This document shows positions 42,366 through 54,484 of a stretch of DNA of 64,000 bases, piece after piece; position 1 is the stretch's first letter; the number at the start of each line of letters is the position of its first letter. Source of the DNA: Mytilus trossulus (lineage: Eukaryota > Mollusca > Bivalvia > Mytilida > Mytilidae). The stretch covers positions 72,732,283 to 72,796,282 of the forward strand of contig NC_086377.1 in NCBI RefSeq assembly GCF_036588685.1, given 5' to 3'. The notes under the pieces were generated by a model. That model did not search any database and was not told where the DNA came from. It was given only the letters and a program-made list of their open reading frames with translations. Made by a program: the position numbers and the translations under genes.

Positions 42366-42636
42366 TCTACCATTTGACATATAATCATGGTAGTGACCAC
42401 TTTAAAAAATGTATATGATGACAGTCATGTAATTGATTCTGACTCTTCATGCTGCAAATTGTTAGAGAAACCTAAAAACTAATGTAACCCTCCTTTTCCT
42501 AATGATAAATTCTGAGTTTTCATCTATTAAATCTTATTTTTGTTCTGTAGTCTATTCCTGTCCATTTCAACTAACAAATTTTAAAGTTAGAACTGATGCA
42601 GACTTAAGGAAACCAATTGTGGATATCCGTCAGTTG
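42366..42636. other. Unassigned
   Basis: No feature recognised before the 32-bp palindrome. Confidence 0.3.
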
Positions 42637-42668
42637 GTGGATTATACCTCAATTGAGGTATAATCCAC
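42637..42668. repeat. Perfect 32-bp palindrome
   Basis: Each half reads GTGGATTATACCTCAA; centre AATT at 42651-42654. No mismatch. A second palindrome of the same core is at 43214-43243. Confidence 0.9.
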
Positions 42669-42990
42669 ATTTTTCAAAACACAGCAGAGGAAGTCAGAAG
42701 CAATTACATGTTTCATGCATGTCACTAATGCAGCCTTCACGATTAACTTTAGAGGCGTCCACAAGCCTGAAGCTCAATTTAATTTTTTTTTTAGTTGGAT
42801 TCTGTTGGCTTGTATGCTTGTAGAGAATAATTTTACAAGTCTGAAAGCAATTTCAATTACCAGCCAATGCCGTAGGACTTGTGGTTAAGCGTGAAGACTG
42901 CTAATAAGAACTCATCAAAGCTTAAGATGGTATATATATGAAAAAAGATGCTCAAATATCTCTTTAAAATTTGTTTATGATAAAAACTGC
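42669..42990. other. Spacer between palindrome and 43-bp array
   Basis: No feature recognised. Confidence 0.3.
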
Positions 42991-43243
42991 ATTATACCTC
43001 AATTGGTCTATCGCACTATATGTCAAATGGTGGATTATACCTCAATTGGTCTATCGCACTATATGTCAAATGGTGGATTATACCTCAATTGGTCTATCGC
43101 ACTATATGTCAAATGGTGGATTATACCTCAATTGGTCTATCGCACTATACATGCTATATATGTCAAATGGTGGATTATACCTCAATTGGTCTATCGCACT
43201 ATATGTCAAATGGTGGATTATACCTCAATTGAGGTATAATCCA
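42991..43243. repeat. 43-bp tandem array ending in a 30-bp palindrome
   Basis: Units start at 42991, 43034, 43077, 43120, 43174 and 43217 (ATTATACCTCAATTGGTCTA...); one unit carries an 11-bp insertion. The last unit switches after CAATTG into the inverted half, giving a perfect 30-bp palindrome at 43214-43243. Because 43 is not a multiple of 3, all three plus frames stay open and yield near-identical spurious peptides. Confidence 0.9.
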
Positions 43244-43996
43244 TCAATTAATGTTTTTTCTGACCTTAGGCCTTTTTTTTTTAATTAGTTGGTTTACGGA
43301 CAACTAGTGTCAAAGGTTAGGGTCGGAGGAGGTAAAAAAAATAAAAATAAAATAGCAATCTTAGATTTTTTTTTTGTTCACGTATAACTGTTCTGAAAAA
43401 TTTGAGTCGGAGGAAAAAAAAAAAAAAAATGCTGTTCATTCATGACATTACAGGGGTTGAGGAGGAGAAATAGTTTAGCTCTTATCTTGATATGCTTTGC
43501 ATTTGATGGATGGATGGTCAATTGTTGTTTAATGTCTAGTGGCTAATCAGATGCATAATTAGGATGAGAATATGATAATGAGAAATGAAATGCTAAACTG
43601 ACACACTGAGCCAGAATTTAAATGTGCTAGCTCACAAGGTAACAGTTCCCCCAAAGATATGTTACCTTACCCAAACACATTATTCTGACTCCTTTAATAA
43701 TTGCAATTGCAGCGTGCTTGGCGAAGAAGCAGCAGATACCAATTTTTAAGTCTTTGATTTGACCGGGTCAAGGTTCAAACCCAAGATCTCTCACTCTCCA
43801 GGTGAACACAATACCATCACATTTAAGGTGCACGTGGTCTTCACGTATGAATATATGTGCATGTTTGACCCAAAAATCTTTTGAGGACAATATACTTGAC
43901 ATAAACAAATTTCTTTGGTTTATGAAATGTTTGATAATCAACTGTGTTCATGATCCTATCATGCTGATGAAGAAATAGCAATGTACCAAAGTTTTA

Positions 43997-44959
43997 CTAA
44001 AACACATATTTTGTACAGACAAGAAATTTGTTAGCATCTAAATTATGCATGCATCCCGTTCGCTGAAAAGTGGAAATGGTGGCAAAGAAATAAAAAGTTG
44101 AGATCAATGTTTTATTTTCAACAATTTGGTGGCGAAACTGTTTGTACCTTGACAATGGCAACATTTTCATCAGCCATATTGTCAAATATGGCATCGCCGA
44201 TTGTTTGCTTAGGTTTGCATTTGATAAAAGTGCTCTCAGTACGTTGACCATCAAACAGTCAGAGCTCAGACATAAACAAGTCAAGTTTTGTTTTTGACTT
44301 GAAGAAGTCAAAACATGTATTTATTATAAAAATTTGTTTTCAATTTTAGACTTATCTAAGTCAGAAAATGACAGACTTGTTTAGGTCTATTTATGTTGAT
44401 GAAAATACTTAATTTTACTTGGTGGCCAAAGTACACCACCTATGACAGCAAAAACCTGTCTGAGAGTTCACAAGTACTTGAGCTATCTATATTTAATTAT
44501 CTAATTGAACATCCTTACGAAACACAGATTTTTTACCTCATTAAGTGTGGTTCCAGGTGGTTGCATTGTAAGGTTAACTAACATTATCTCCGATTTTTTA
44601 GACTCTCATTCATATTTTTCTTTAGAAGACAAAGCATTGTCTTTCAATGTTGTCATTATTTGATTTAGACGCATGAACTTTTTATAAATATGCGTGGGTC
44701 TTGAAGTTAACCAATTTTGATAACTTATCGACTTGTAGGAGTCGATATTTGCAACATTTTGATTCTGGTCAATTATTTCTTGCTTAACAATATTTTACTT
44801 ATTAAAGTCGTATTTTGTCTTGCATTAAAGGGAGATAAATCCTAAACTTACAAATTTAGACCTCTATGAGTCAAAAGCAGATTTAGACTTATTTATGTCT
44901 GAGCTCTGACTGTCAAAGTTAATATTCAACTGAAAGTAGATGAAGCCGTCAGACTCCAT
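43997..44959 (-). pseudogene. Small ORF split by a nested transposon
   Basis: Start codon 44959, open to 44913; resumes at 44250 and ends at TGA 44118-44120. Leaving out the nested element and one copy of its TCAAA duplication gives exactly 60 codons. Alternatively AAG/GTACAA (donor at 44147) and TTTTCAG (44064-44063) would join a second exon, 44062-43997, in phase, ending in TAG. The product is unrecognised; it starts MESDGFIYFQLNINF. Confidence 0.5.
44256..44912. mobile_element. Nested 657-bp TIR element with TCAAA duplication
   Basis: 27-bp ends CAGTCAGAGCTCAGACATAA... match inverted at 26 of 27 positions (44256-44282, 44886-44912); TCAAA flanks at 44251-44255 and 44913-44917. Inside are several GACTT...AAGTC inverted motifs. 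CAG-starting TIRs with a 5-bp duplication fit some hAT families (hAT5-like), but the class is uncertain. Non-coding. Confidence 0.8.
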
Positions 44960-45214
44960 GGTCCTCCCTCGTTGGGTTTTTGAATTCGTCTGCTTCATTT
45001 CGAAGCTTTTCAAAATACGCCGTTCACTACAAACGCTTTATTGACACAGACAAAACGTTTTGGAACGCCTCGGATTTTTTTATTCACAGCACTCGAAAAA
45101 TCGGGTCGGCGGAATAAAAAACAACACGAAATCAAAATTTTAATTTTATTTCACTTTTAAACAAAATCGGGTCGGCGGATCCGTAAACCAACTAATTAAA
45201 AAAAAAAGGCCTTA

Positions 45215-45835
45215 TGGATTAGAAAATTTAAAAACAGTTATTCACTGATTATTTATATTTATTTATTCAGGATAAAAGACATGAATTTGACAGACACAAT
45301 AAATTAAAATGACATATAGACATATACATGATATATACATATATATATAGCACTAGACATAAGCATGATAAGTTCATGAAGTTTGGTTCCTTTTCCACAG
45401 GTACGAGACCATATTAAAAAAATATAAATGTATGAACATGATGAACATGATCACAAATGGATCAGAAGTCCTTCCTTTCATAAATTTGTAATCATATATC
45501 CAAAGAAGGTTGCAATACAATAGTACATGTAACATGATTAAAGTATTTGATTAAGTATACAAAAACCAAGAATACTTACGGAAGAATGGACGGACAGACA
45601 GACGGATAGAGAGATAAATAACTATTTACCACTACTTCGTAGATCATGTAGATTGGAGCTATAAAACAAGGTAGCATTCTTATCACATGCTTATATTATT
45701 TTGAGTTCATATTTACAAAAAAGACAAAGCGTAAGTTTGCATATTATATACATGATATATACAATTACAGCTTTGCATCAAGGGGTTCGATCATACAAAT
45801 TAAGTCAATGCATAATTTGCATGCGATGTAGTACA
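45215..45835. other. AT-rich sequence, unassigned
   Basis: TA-rich stretch near 45320-45350; no gene seen. Confidence 0.3.
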
Positions 45836-45875
45836 GAGATAGATATAGGAAGATGTGGTGTGAGTGCCCATATTC
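45836..45875 (+). repeat. Family E 5' fragment
   Basis: GATATAGGAAGATGTGGTGT then GAGTGCC, matching 27927-27956. Confidence 0.75.
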
Positions 45876-47069
45876 AGATTTTTACAGTGTAGTGTACTAC
45901 TATTGGGACAAATAATATGAAAATTATAGAAACTTCTACCAGCTCTAACTCCAAATATTGACAATTCTGTGTTAAGGGGGTCTAAAATTCAGTTTGACAG
46001 CTTCAGACATACTAATTTTTGACCTTTTTTAACTGGACCAAATCACTACTTAACCTAAAGATTCAGCACCCAAATTTTTTTATCATGTAATTTCATCCCC
46101 TTACTTAATATTTCATGCATAAAATATCTAGAAATAAATTAGGAAAGGGTATGAAAAAAATTGGCAAGTTATACACTGTTCACACTACATGCACTAGGGA
46201 CTATATATTGTGGACAACGAAAATCGAAGGACGATAACTGTGTCCTCAGACCTCATAGGATAGAAGGACTTGACCAATTTTAATAAAACGTTGCATGACC
46301 TAAGCTTACAGAATTATAAGATAGTTGGCCAAATTTCATGGCCATAGGAGATATATTATAGAAACTATGGCCATTTTAATATTGAAATTTGGATGTTTAA
46401 TTTTGACATTTAAATCAAATAATTTGTCAAGATTTGGGCTTAAAAAATTAAAATATTGCAAAAGTGAAAAAATTTGCTTTTTAAATGCTCCTATATATAT
46501 AATATATTAAGTATTAAAAACAACTTAACACTCATCAGATCTATTAGAGATTTTCAAATTAAGGGAAGCCTTACATAAACATGCAATTTTTTCACCCAAT
46601 TTCAAGTTTTTTGAAGTTTTTTTACCATAAATTATTCTTCCATATATATTAAATGTACTTTAAATGTAAAGAAAAGTTACAAAAAGCATACCACATGAGT
46701 ATAAAATGGTCTTCGGCCATTTGAGATTGAAAATTATTTAGAGTCGATTTAGGCCGTAGCACATACATGACATATTTACATATAAAAATGCATACAGAAG
46801 CTTTTGAGAAGTGGAAATTTGTTACTTTTTGTTCATTTCTATGCTAAGATGTTATAATACAAGAAGTCTTATTGCAAAAAAACTCTTGCATTCAACTTTT
46901 TTTCAAGACAGCATGGTCTGATGCACAGTTTTTTCACTTTTCAAGGAAAACTTGCATGCAGTTTTAGTCTCAATTTATTGGCATATATTTGAGGCACTAA
47001 CTATTCTAAAGAAGACAATGACGATGGTATATGAAATGAATAAGGTTTACTGATCATTGTAAAGTGCTT
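45876..47069. other. Unassigned sequence
   Basis: No gene, RNA or repeat recognised on either strand. Confidence 0.3.
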
Positions 47070-47720
47070 TTTAGCTCACCTGGCCCAAAGGACCAAGTGA
47101 GCTTTTCTCATCACTTTGCGTCTGGCGTCCGTTGTGGTCCGTCATCGTTAATTTTTACAAAAATCTTCTCCTCTGAAACGCAGCTGGGCCAAATTACACC
47201 AAAATTGGCCACAATCATAATTGGGGTATATAGTTTTAAAAAATGTGTCCGGTGACCCGGCCAACCAACCAAGATGGCTGCCATGGCTAAAAATAGGGGT
47301 AAAATTGTTTATTAGGTTAAGATGAATTTGCCCTGAAATTTTCAGATGAATCGGACAACCCGTTGTTGGGTTACTGCCCCTGAATTGGTAGTTTTAAGGA
47401 AATTTTGCCGTTTTTGGTTATTATCTTGAAATTTATTATAGATAGAGATAAACTGTAAACAGCAATAATGTTCAGCAAAGTAAGATCTACAAAAAAGTCA
47501 ACATGACCAAAATGGTCAGTTGACCCCTTACAGAGTAATTGCCCTTTATACATGTTATAGTCAATTTTTTACAATTTTTGGTAAATTTTTGTAACCTTTT
47601 ACAAAAGTCTTCTCCTCTGAAACTACAAAGACAAATTTAACCAAACTTGTCCACAATCATCATTTGGGTATCTAGTTTAAAAAATGTGTCCAGTGACCCC
47701 GCCCACGAACCAAGATGGCT
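47070..47720 (-). repeat. Dispersed repeat family C, inverted diverged copy
   Basis: Starts (minus-sense end) with the hairpin GCTCACCTGGCCC/GGACCAAGTGAGC, then GACCCGGCC...CAAGATGGCTG, CCTGAATTGGTAGTTTTAAG and the inverted TTATCTCTATCTATA block. Parts occur twice inside (CTTCTCCTCTGAAAC at 47163 and 47609). Confidence 0.8.
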
Positions 47721-48042
47721 GAAATAATACATGCATGTAATCAGTTTTTGTCCAGGCTATGACTTTTGTTGCAGAAAGCTCGACATAGGGATAGTGATCC
47801 AGCGGTGGTGGCAGCGGCAGCATCGTGACAGACTTCTTAAAAGCCCAATATTTCAGAAGGTAGAAGACCTGGATCCTTCATACTTCGTACTTTGGATATA
47901 GATGCCTTATGTTATGAAGTTTCTGTGACTGTCTGTCATATGTCCATTGTCCTTGACCTCATTTTCATGGTTCAGTGACTACTTGAAAAAAAAAATGAAG
48001 ATTATTAGTATTCTTTATTTCTCTCTTATTTTGAGTAATTGG
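47721..48042. other. Unassigned
   Basis: No feature recognised. Confidence 0.3.
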
Positions 48043-48990
48043 ATAAAATTGAGAATGGAAATGGGGAATGTGTCAAAGAGACAACAACCCGACCAAAATA
48101 AAAAAACACAACAGCAGAAGGTCACCAACAGGTCTTCAATGTAGCGAGAAATTCCCGCACCTGGAGGCGTCCTTCAGCTGGCCCCTAAACAAATATATAC
48201 TAGTTCAGTGATAATGAACGCCATACTAATTTCCAAATTGTACACAAGAAACTAAAATTTAAATAATACAAGACTAACAAAGGCCAGAGGCTCCTGACTT
48301 GGGACAGGCGCAAAAATGCGGCGGGGTTAAACATGTTTGTGAGATCTCAACCCTCCCCCTATACCTCTAACCAGTGTAGAAAAGTAAAAGCATAACAATA
48401 CCCACATTAAAATTCAGTTCAAGAGAAGTCCGAGTCTGATGTCAGAAGATGTAACCAAAGAAAATAAACAAAATGACAATAATACATAAATAACAACAGA
48501 CTACTAGCAGTTAACTGACATGCCAGCTCCAGACTTCAATTAAACTGACTGAAAGATTATGATTTCATCATATGAACATCAGGCACAATCCTTCCCGTAA
48601 GGGGTTTAGTATCATACCATCATAACATATATGAGAAGAACATAACCCGTGTCATGCCAACAACTGTTTTTAGAATAAATGTGTTTAGTTCCGACGCAAA
48701 GACCTTATCAGTGACTCAATATTAACGCCAAAATATGCAATCTTTAATGACTTGACAACAGTATCGTAATTATATCCCTTCTTAATAAGTCTATTCAAAG
48801 GTTTTGTAAGTTTATGAGGTGAATACTGACACCTTTGTGCTTTATAAAGAATATTTCCATAAAAAATTGGATGTGAAATACCTGAACGTATAAAAAGTCT
48901 GCATGTTGAGCTATATTTACGAATGATGTCTTTATACCGATGATAAAATTTAGTAAATGTTTTGACTAGTTTGTGATATCGATAACTATA
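48043..48990 (+). repeat. Dispersed repeat family B, longest copy, with extended 3' part
   Basis: 48043-48350 is collinear with 14828-15095 and extends to GGCGGGGTTAAAC. The following ~600 bp (GTGTCATGCCAACAACTG, TTAGTTCCGACGCAAAGACC, CTTAATAAGTCTATTC) looks familiar from bivalve repeats, but I see no second copy in this window. Confidence 0.65.
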
Positions 48991-49159
48991 TTTGGTATGT
49001 GCTTACCTTGCAGGGTCCTAGTGCCCGTCAAGACAGTTTTCTATTCATGGATCAGTGAACATGCAAGGTTAAATTTGTATGGGTCAAGTCCATATGCATG
49101 TTTTTAACTTCTCTGTAACCTATGTACTTCATGGTTTTATGAGAATAAAATATATATCA

Positions 49160-49560
49160 TATATCTCAAATACTGTTAGCAATATGTCTACTATATTTAT
49201 GCCCTTGTCTGTCTGTGCGTCCGTCTGTCCCAAAGGTGGTATCCGTTCTCTAACTTTAATTTGCCTCAACCAAATGTTATGAAACTTATACACAATGCTT
49301 ATTTCCACAAAGCACAGATCAAGTTTGAATTTTGATGCTTCACTTAAACCGTTCTAGAGTTATGCCCTTTTACAAATGGTAAAGCCTTTAAGGTGCTGAA
49401 TTTTTCGTTTCCGTTCTCCGACTTAAGTTAACCTCAACCAAATTTTGATAGTGACCTTTACCGTTCTTCAGTTATGTCCTTTTATAACTTTATATGATAT
49501 GCAAGCGGGGGCAACTTCTGTGTCCCATGGAAACATTCCCAATTTATTTGTATATATGGA
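49160..49560 (+). repeat. Putative dispersed repeat with CCGTTCT...AGTTATG motif
   Basis: Two related blocks CCGTTCTAGAGTTATGCCCT and CCGTTCTTCAGTTATGTCCT, each preceded by CCTCAACCAAATKTT. Resembles common bivalve repeats; boundaries unclear. Confidence 0.45.
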
Positions 49561-49647
49561 ATTATTATAAGATATACATGTCCAACTGGCAGCTGTCACC
49601 CAACGTTGACCTCATTTTTATGGTTCAGTCAGTCAAGGATATAACTT

Positions 49648-49905
49648 TATAGAGTTATTACAGAAAAATAACATACATTTGTTATTGTGGACTAAAAAAT
49701 CAAAGAACTGTGATAACATATGTATGTTACATGTTTCAAAGGAACAATATACATCATTAGTTTTGTTTAAATGTATACAAGTTCTATTGATATTACTATT
49801 GTCTTTGTGTATACTCAACTATAGAAAGATATAACAGTTCATAGTTTTCCCATCATGCATAGTCAGATAGTTCACCTATGTTATAACAGAAAAAGTACAT
49901 GTATG
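49648..49905 (+). repeat. Dispersed repeat family G, copy 2
   Basis: Collinear with 42113-42365. Confidence 0.75.
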
Positions 49906-50689
49906 TCTGTAATATAACTAAAGGGTGTTATTACAGCTTCTCTTCATCACTCCAAAGCATTTGGTCAGACATATACATGTAACAGGCTATTATTTATACT
50001 TGGAATTATTTTTAATTATGGAATTTGCTTGTTTTCTTGTTATTGAAATTTTTAATAAATTCCATGTTTATTCTATACTGAAATGTTCTGTGCTGCGCAC
50101 AACACTTACCATTACAAAGAAAATAGTTTATTTTCAATAGAATGTACTGTGCCGCGCACAACACTATCTAACCAAAATACATTTAATGGAAAGAGATATT
50201 TTACCGCTCAAAAGATTATTATACCAAATAAACATGATAAACATAGAATTTACTGAAAATTTTAAACACAAGAAATTATGCAAAGTAAAAATAATTCCAA
50301 GTTCAAATAATAGCCTGTTATGTACATGCTTAATTACAATGTATTTTAATTTATTGTAAGAAATAATGATTAGAGCATGTAATGAGGTTCTGCCCAAGCT
50401 TCCCAGTAATTCCCAAGTTTCTCATATATAGTAAGTTACATATAAGCTAAGCTAAGTTTATCCCTTAAAAGCCTCGTCTCATTGATTTACCATGGTTAAT
50501 GAAAAATTATTAATTTAATTCAAAAATTAGTTATCATGGCTATGCATTTAGTTTCTGCGCACAGTTTCAAGAGTTCCTTCCCTAGAGGCCACTAAAAATT
50601 AAAATATTTATGATTAATTTTACAAATAACAAACATATTTGCCTTTACATTATACTTTGCTGAACTAGTAATCATTATTGTTTAGCCTT
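49906..50689. other. Unassigned, with a short direct repeat
   Basis: TGTGCYGCGCACAACACT occurs at 50089-50106 and 50149-50166. No coding support. Confidence 0.35.
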
Positions 50690-50825
50690 TAGGGGCCAGA
50701 TCAAGTGTGCCTCTGGGTGCGGAATTTTCTCGCTGTGTTGATGACCCATTGTTGGCCTTTGGCTGTCTCTGCTCTCTGGTTGGGTTGTTGTCTCTTTGAC
50801 ACATTCCTTGTTTCCATTCTCTATT
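50690..50825 (-). repeat. Dispersed repeat family B, second inverted copy
   Basis: Reverse complement of the family B start, parallel to 29040-29185 (CTCGCTGTGTTGATGACCCA, GGTTGGGTTGTTGTCTCTTT). Confidence 0.8.
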
Positions 50826-52569
50826 CTGTTTAATCTGTTTACATGTTTTAATTAAAACTTTTTTTCAGATTCTGATTGACTGGTGGTAGAAGGGGTATGA
50901 ATATAAAGTGGCATTAAGGCCTTGCAGACAGACTTAACAATAACATGCTGAAGTTGCAATAACAGTTTGACGAAGACCCACATATAATCCCATATTGACG
51001 GTTGTAGAAATTGTACCAACAGATTTCACTTTGGGTATTTAATTGTATTGTAATAAGTAAGGGACTTTACTTTAACACGTTTCTTTAAAATTACATAATC
51101 TTCAGTTTGCATGCTCAGATTGAAAAAGTATTGCTTACGAGCTTCACTGTTCGACTTTCTTTCTCGCCTTGTAAAAGTAGTTACACAGGTTTTTTTCCAT
51201 TGTTATGCATTGTACCTGTGCAATAATTTCACGATGTGAAACCGTAAAATGTCGTATGAAGTGATTACTGTCAAGTATGAAAATTTTGTAATCTCTTAAG
51301 AACATATATAATGTCATTCCAAAAACATTTCTGCCTCGAAAAACACAAAAACTGGCACAGAAACACTTCTATATGTACTGGAGTCTGGATGTGTAAACTT
51401 TTTAACAGGATCTGAACATCCTAATATTCAGTATGCTAAAAATAAGTGTTATTAAAGCTCAGACGGTAAATAGCTTAACATATTTTAAATTTAAATTACT
51501 TTTTAAACATAAAAGTAGGTGCAATATATACCTATATTTTTAAACTCAAAAAGTTTAGTGACCCCATCAGATACTTGACAAACTCTTAGTCTTCGTCTTT
51601 TGTATGAACACAAAATTCATGGATCACACATTTCTCTTTAACTCTCTATACGAAAGTTACTGCACTCATGAATATTAGCATCGGCTGTAATCGACGGCTA
51701 ACTTTACACTTATATGTTTGTCTGATGTGTAATTGTGTTTTTCACTGTTGTTTCGTTGCTGTCTGGTGGACAAATACATGAATTCTGCATGTCATCATCA
51801 AATACGTGAATAGCTATATATCTGGTAAATCAAACACTTTTTCTTCGCATAGAAAGAACTCTTCATTAATCTGAGCATGGAACCAATACTTTATATCACA
51901 TACTATAAATGTGGATACAAAAAATTAAAAACTAAGCGAAATTGTTAATCCCGCATTGCACGACAAAATGTGTTTTATTTAAGTAAGCAGCACGTGTTCT
52001 TGGTTGATTGTAAACACGTAGTAGTCCATAATGCATTGTTGTTCATTTAGTGGATTGGTCAAAAACCCAGGTAACAATAAATTGCGTCACACGTAAATAA
52101 ACAATTACACGTGCGAGAACATAAGTATGCTAATTCATGCATTTCCATATAAGGCAGTGTTACTGACCTGAGTAATGATAACATCAACATTTTTTTTTGA
52201 CTTTTTTTTAAAGTCATGTGTGTTATGAAGGTAGATGTCACAGTTGTTATGTGGTAATTCATTTTTGCTGTGTGTGTTAATGTTTATTTTTTTACATGAT
52301 CCTGTTTGTGTTTCAGATTTGCAAATATCATTTTCATTATTAATTAAAAATGTACTTTCAATAAATTTTAGGGAGGAAGCTTGATGGTTCGTGGCATTCC
52401 CTCTTAATTAGAAAATAATCTATTATAAATATTCAATCAGAATCCAAATTCAGAGCTGTTTTAAGGTTAAATGTTGTGTCCATACTTATTCAACTGTTCA
52501 GGGTTCAACCTACACTGTATGCAGGAAAATCCAGTTTGCTGTCACTTGACAACCTCTTGTTCTTATTGT
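50826..52569. other. Unassigned sequence
   Basis: 1.7 kb without recognisable gene, RNA or repeat; possibly upstream or intron sequence of the ankyrin gene. Confidence 0.3.
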
Positions 52570-52641
52570 TGAAGGCCGTACCATTGCCTATAATTGCTTA
52601 CATCCACTTCATTTGAACTTAAGTGGATAGTTGTCTCATTG
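52570..52641 (-). repeat. Family E fragment, left half of an interrupted copy
   Basis: TTGAAGGCCGTACC ... TTGTCTCATTG. It continues at 54425 after the inserted element. Confidence 0.75.
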
Positions 52642-53124
52642 CAGGGGTTAAAAAATCCACTAGCCCGACGCCCGGGACTACAGCATTTAGGCCACGGGCA
52701 ACCAAATTTGTAACTAAATATGCCCGACGGACTAGTGACAAAAAATTCTTGGCTTTTCTAAAATAGAACGGGGAAACTCCCCTCATCACTTTTCTATCTA
52801 AGCCAATCAGATTCGACTACGTCATCAGAATGTTTACTTATTTTGTACAAGTTTTAAAATAGAACAAATTACTCTGAATGGATCCCGAACTTTCAATATC
52901 GATGTATTAGTATAGGCTCAATATGAAACCTGATTGCATCTCCTTCTGAATAATTTATTGCAATATAAATGTGAATCCTTTTTGGCAGCAGAAACCTGAC
53001 TTTTGTCAGATATAACTTTTGAAACATGTTATGAACGCCATTTTGTTATTGTTTACATACTGAAAAGAAGCCTCCAGAACCATGATCTAATCATGAACAG
53101 TCTCGGAAAACTTTAATAAAGATA

Positions 53125-53335
53125 ACAGTAGTATACCGCTGTTCAAAGCTCATAAATCCATGGACAAAAAACAAAACCGGGTTAAAAAACTAAAACCGAA
53201 GGAAATGCATTAAATACAACAGGAGAACAAGTACACAACACTTAAAATGTAACACACACAGAAACGGACTAAGCATCAGACACAATCCTACGAGAATAAC
53301 AAATATAGCAACAAAACCAAAAACATGAATTTAGG
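53125..53335 (+). repeat. Dispersed repeat family F, copy 2
   Basis: Collinear with 27212-27425; nested in the hAT-like element. Confidence 0.8.
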
Positions 53336-53560
53336 ATAGACAAGTACCGTGACACGTATTGTCGCAGAGTGAATTTACACTAAAAATAAGAGAAAACAAA
53401 CGACGCAACGTTAAAATGTAACACACACTTAAACGAACAATAATATAACAATAGCCATCTTCCTGACTTGGTACAGGACATTTACAAGGGAAAAATTTCG
53501 AAATTTCGGGTTGAACCTGGTTTTGAGGCATGCCAAGCCTTACCCTTTAATGGCAATGTT
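53336..53560 (+). repeat. Family A-related fragment
   Basis: Core TTCCTGACTTGGTACAGGAC at 53460-53479 followed by GGGTTGAACCTGGTTTTGAGG; diverged from the other copies. Confidence 0.65.
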
Positions 53561-54424
53561 AAATATAACATTGAAATGACAACATACAGGACTACAATAC
53601 AAATAAATAGGAGAACATATTAGACAACGAAACACATGATTAATAGATAACAAAAAGCAAGTCCAAGTGTTCCAGAGCATAATCCCAGATAGCCTCTATT
53701 GTATCAACCTACCTATTGTATTTATTGTGAACTCGTCCTGATTATGCATGAAATATTTGCCACTGGACGTTAAGCAACCAACAATCAATCAATCGATGTT
53801 TAAAGAAATATTTTTTTTTTACAAATACAATTTCAGTTCAGTTTAAAGGCCGTGCTTAGGTTGTAATCTATTAAAGGCCACAATTAGCTTACCTGTAATA
53901 AATGTAAATATGGACATTACTGAACTTCGTTTATAAAACAATTATAAAAGATAAAAGCTATTGATGGTGATATTTATTCACATAAATATTACAGGTTATA
54001 ATTGTATAAACTGATAACAAATATGAGCATTACGTAATTGATCAGCTGATAATTCTTTTAAACAAACGCGATAATGTATCTGGTAAAAACCCTCAAGTAC
54101 TTGTATCATTTCGGGATTTGGGCAACTCATTATTAAAGAATATTCAGTGAATATTCAATTTTCAATTACTTATATATATATATATCTCCTAATGCCAGTA
54201 ATTGGATAGTTTTGAGTATCTAATTTGCACAAATCTACTGTAAAATGGATAAAAATTGTTAACTTTATATAATTCATTGTTTTTGCAGCAAACTCTGAAT
54301 TTGTGAGGCATACTAGACTAGCGGGTCAGTTTTGCTGGGCTAGTAGTTCTTCCAACAGGGCTAGTAATATCATGCTACCAATTAGCCGTGGCTAGTGAGC
54401 TAATACAAAATTTCTTAACCCCTG

Positions 54425-54455
54425 CATTGGTAATCATATCTCCTTATTTTTATAA
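54425..54455 (-). repeat. Family E fragment, right half
   Basis: CATTGGTAATCATATCTCC, continuing 52570-52641. Confidence 0.7.
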
Positions 54456-54484
54456 ATATACAATGATTTCATTTTCTTTTACAG

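Larger units (their letters stand above)
43269..45211. mobile_element. TIR element with TTA target duplication, 1943 bp
   Basis: 32-bp perfect inverted ends starting GGCCTTTTTTTTTTAATTAG and running through TTGGTTTACGGA (43269-43300 and 45180-45211), flanked by TTA at 43266-43268 and 45212-45214. Subterminal regions carry GTCGGAGGA / GTCGGCGGA repeats. Same end type and target duplication as 40470-41655: PIF/Harbinger-like by TIR and TSD. It contains a small minus-strand ORF split by a nested element; no transposase recognised. Confidence 0.75.
52642..54424. mobile_element. hAT-like TIR element, 1783 bp, with CATTG duplication
   Basis: Ends CAGGGGTTAAAAAAT and, inverted, CAGGGGTTAAGAAAT; subterminal CACTAGCC / CTAGCC motifs on both sides. 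CATTG flanks at 52637-52641 and 54425-54429. The insertion splits a family E repeat whose unsplit form, TGTCTCATTGGCAATCATA, is at 54903-54921, so the empty site is known. CAGGG ends with 5-bp duplications suit the hAT superfamily. No transposase; the middle holds family F and family A insertions (53125-53560). Confidence 0.85.

Noticed and set aside
42971-43288. Overlapping plus-strand ORFs with repeating TSIGLSHYMSNGG-like peptides
   Set aside because: 43-bp array shifts frame each unit, so all three frames show the same peptide; not a gene.
43710-43810. tRNA-derived SINE or tRNA gene (GGTTCAAACCC resembles a B box)
   Set aside because: No A box at the right distance and no cloverleaf; a single B-box-like word is not enough.
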